Positions 36,864 through 38,806 of a stretch of 38,806 nucleotides of DNA are shown here, piece after piece. Positions within the stretch are counted from its first letter, which is position 1. Each line of letters starts with the position of its first letter. The position numbers and the translations under genes are program-made. The notes under the pieces were generated by a model. The model was not told the DNA's origin. It saw nothing but the letters and a program-made list of their open reading frames with translations, and did not search any database. This stretch comes from Chamaesiphon polymorphus CCALA 037 (lineage in GTDB: Bacteria > Cyanobacteriota > Cyanobacteriia > Cyanobacteriales > Chamaesiphonaceae): contig NZ_PVWO01000004.1 in NCBI RefSeq assembly GCF_003003845.1, forward strand, positions 1 to 38,806, written 5' to 3'.

Positions 36864-38114
36864 CTTCTCAGTGACCCCTGGTATCCCATCGGGCATTGTC
36901 TTGTCGCGCTTTTTACTGGAGGAAACCTCCAGAGCGCGCGCCGCTTCCTGAGCTTTACGGACGAGATGACCCACCGCCCGATGCTTGATTACTTTTGCTG
37001 CGTTGTGGTCGCGATCCAAAGAGCATCCACACTGACATTCATGCCAACGATCTTGGATAGTCTTAGGGACTTTTTGACCACAACTAGAGCATTCTTGAGT
37101 TGTACCGTTTGGATTTACAGCAATCGTCATTAGTCCAGCATTTGCAGCTTTAACCGAGAGTATTTGCAGAAATTGACCCCATCCGGCATCATGAGTAGAC
37201 TTTGCCATTCTAGTTCTGGCAATGCTTTTAATATTTAAATTTTCATGTCCAATATTTTTACCTATGCTTAGAAGTTTTTTGGCGGTTTTGTAATGAAAAT
37301 CTTTGCGCTGATTCGAGACTTTTAAATGAGCCTTGGCAACTCGTTTAATTGCCTTCTTGCGACGTTTAGACCCTTTCTTTTTACGAGAAAGTGACCGTTG
37401 GATTTTCTTCAATCGCCGCTCTAATTTGCGGTAGTGCTGAGGAATAACAACTTCTTCTCCCGAATCATAAACCAGAAAAGATTTCAATCCAAGATCGATA
37501 CCGATAGTATTGTCTAGGGTTGGAACTTCGGGAGTGAGTTCAGGAATAGAGGAATCTTGCAAAGATAAGGTGATGTAATAACCGTCAGCTTTCTTGACAA
37601 TCGCAGCAGTTTTTACCTTGAATCCATCAGGAATAGGACGATGCAAAATCACCTTGAGATTACCAATCTTAGGTAACTGAATCAGATTACCTTTGATATG
37701 CTCTGGCTTTACTGGATCGGGAAATGCGATTGAGCGATAACGTCCCTGACCTTTGAATCTTGGCTTGCCGCTGCGCTTCCCATTGCTATCGCCTTTAAGC
37801 CATCTATCAAAAGTTTTCTCCACCCGTGCAATAACATCTTGCAGCGTGTGAGAAGGGATTTCCTTGTATTCACTGAGCAGTTGTTTAGTATTGACTAAAT
37901 CCCGCTTTTGAGAATACAGATCGGGACGATCTTTTAACTCTGGTAAATGACAGATGAGCGGACATGAATTAATATCACATCGATTCTGCTCCCACCAATT
38001 AAACCGTTCACCCAGCCGATAATTATACTGACGACGACAAAGCTCTATCCACATATCAATTGTGAATTGCTGTTGTTTGGTCAGTCTTAATCTGTACTGG
38101 TGAGCAGTTCGCAT
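36840..38114 (-). CDS. tnpB: IS605 OrfB / TnpB RNA-guided nuclease
   Basis: RuvC motifs IGIDLGLKSF, GHENLNIKSIA, SLDRDHNAAK; zinc finger CSSCGQK...HECQCGC. Confidence 0.95.
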   Translation of the reverse strand: MRTAHQYRLRLTKQQQFTIDMWIELCRRQYNYRLGERFNWWEQNRCDINSCPLICHLPELKDRPDLYSQKRDLVNTKQLLSEYKEIPSHTLQDVIARVEKTFDRWLKGDSNGKRSGKPRFKGQGRYRSIAFPDPVKPEHIKGNLIQLPKIGNLKVILHRPIPDGFKVKTAAIVKKADGYYITLSLQDSSIPELTPEVPTLDNTIGIDLGLKSFLVYDSGEEVVIPQHYRKLERRLKKIQRSLSRKKKGSKRRKKAIKRVAKAHLKVSNQRKDFHYKTAKKLLSIGKNIGHENLNIKSIARTRMAKSTHDAGWGQFLQILSVKAANAGLMTIAVNPNGTTQECSSCGQKVPKTIQDRWHECQCGCSLDRDHNAAKVIKHRAVGHLVRKAQEAARALEVSSSKKRDKTMPDGIPGVTEKPALYASA

Positions 38115-38164
38115 ATCGGCGTTGCTATTCTAAGCTACACTGATTATATCAGAAGTAACCAGGA

Positions 38165-38581
38165 TTGACAATGAAAAACGATTATGTCTCTAGCGGTAGA
38201 TCCGTATCTGACATGAAAGCCCATCTAGTGCTGACGACTAAATATCGTCGCAAAGCTTTTACTGGAGAGATGTTGAAGCGATTACAGGAGATTTTATTCG
38301 ATCTATGCCAGAAGTGGGATTGTAAGTTGATTGAGTTTAATGGCGAGGAAGACCACATTCATCTACTGTTTCAATACTATCCACAGATGGAGTTACCTAA
38401 GTTTGTTAACAACATTAAGTCAGTATCTAGTCGTCGAATTAGAAGTGAGTTCTCTGAACACGTCAATAATTTTTACTGGAAAGATGTGCTTTGGAATGAG
38501 TCGTATTTTATTGCTTCTTGCGGTGGTGTTACTGTATCTGTTCTTCGGCAGTACATTGAACAACAAAATACACCAGAGTAA
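38165..38581 (+). CDS. tnpA: IS200/IS605 TnpA (Y1 HUH transposase)
   Basis: EEDHIHLLFQY (HUH); VLWNESYFIASCGGVTVSVLRQYIEQQ (catalytic Tyr). Confidence 0.94.
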   Translation: MTMKNDYVSSGRSVSDMKAHLVLTTKYRRKAFTGEMLKRLQEILFDLCQKWDCKLIEFNGEEDHIHLLFQYYPQMELPKFVNNIKSVSSRRIRSEFSEHVNNFYWKDVLWNESYFIASCGGVTVSVLRQYIEQQNTPE

Positions 38582-38682
38582 GCCAAGGGATTTTGCTCGT
38601 CTCCTCATGCACCCCCTCTCTTCCAAGATCTAAAGATTGTTGCTTCGTTCGGGGGTGCAATCGTCACCTCGCCAGCATTCTT

Positions 38683-38715
38683 CCCGACGCTCATCCGAGG
38701 CGGATAGAGCGCGGG
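38683..38715. repeat. IS end hairpin (tnpA 3' side)
   Basis: CCCGACGCTCATCCGaggCGGATAGAGCGCGGG, same orientation as 36832-36863. Confidence 0.75.
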
Positions 38716-38783
38716 GCTGCTGCTGTTAACTCACGGTTCGCTCATTTTGGAGAGAGGTAGTCAAATTGGGTTAAAGTTTGACA

Positions 38784-38806
38784 ATGAGCAAGCCTGTAAC
38801 CTTAAC
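38784..38806 (+). CDS. Possible start of a CDS truncated by the window end (MSKPVTL...)
   Basis: ATG with open frame to the window end; too short to judge. Confidence 0.25.

Larger units (their letters stand above)
36825..38720. mobile_element. IS200/IS605-family insertion sequence (divergent tnpA/tnpB)
   Basis: TnpB and Y1 TnpA ORFs flanked by equivalent hairpins at 36832-36863 and 38683-38715; exact tips not determined. Confidence 0.85.

Noticed and set aside
1-38806. tRNA, rRNA or tmRNA genes
   Set aside because: No cloverleaf-like or conserved rRNA segments were recognised by eye; covariance-model scans would be needed to exclude them.

Overview
This window is a stretch of cyanobacterial chromosome. 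It is rich in HIP1-like GCGATCGC/GATCGATC octamers and carries NdhN, CRR6-like and PatD-like genes, an FHA-kinase and MenC. Most of it is ordinary core and housekeeping content: Rieske/AIF-type oxidoreductase, SecG, RelA/SpoT, NdhN, BolA, Grx4 and rhodanese. Accessory material is mixed in: a tyrosine recombinase, an Rpn/DUF4351-like protein, an orphan BREX-type ATPase, a minus-strand gene trio, a decayed IS110 transposase, a PIN-domain protein, and an apparently complete IS605-type element (TnpA+TnpB) just upstream of menC. The trio is an ART-like protein, a degenerate nucleotidyltransferase-like protein and a membrane protein. The most interesting observations are: (i) the 12835-10391 trio, with a putative R-S-E ADP-ribosyltransferase and a nucleotidyltransferase fold whose first catalytic Asp appears to be Tyr; (ii) heptamer/octamer repeat tracts that repeatedly begin at or within a few nt of stop codons; (iii) a ~130 bp compound dispersed repeat present twice in opposite orientation, opening an alternative N-terminus on an alcohol dehydrogenase; (iv) an unlisted 36-aa single-TM small ORF with a strong Shine-Dalgarno sequence; (v) a response regulator lacking the usual phospho-acceptor Asp; (vi) a perfect 36-bp palindrome and several other long palindromes; (vii) the IS605 TnpB end hairpin, whose adjacent guide-like sequence would be the menC 5' region. 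All family calls come from reading the sequence and from memory of the families. No searches were run.
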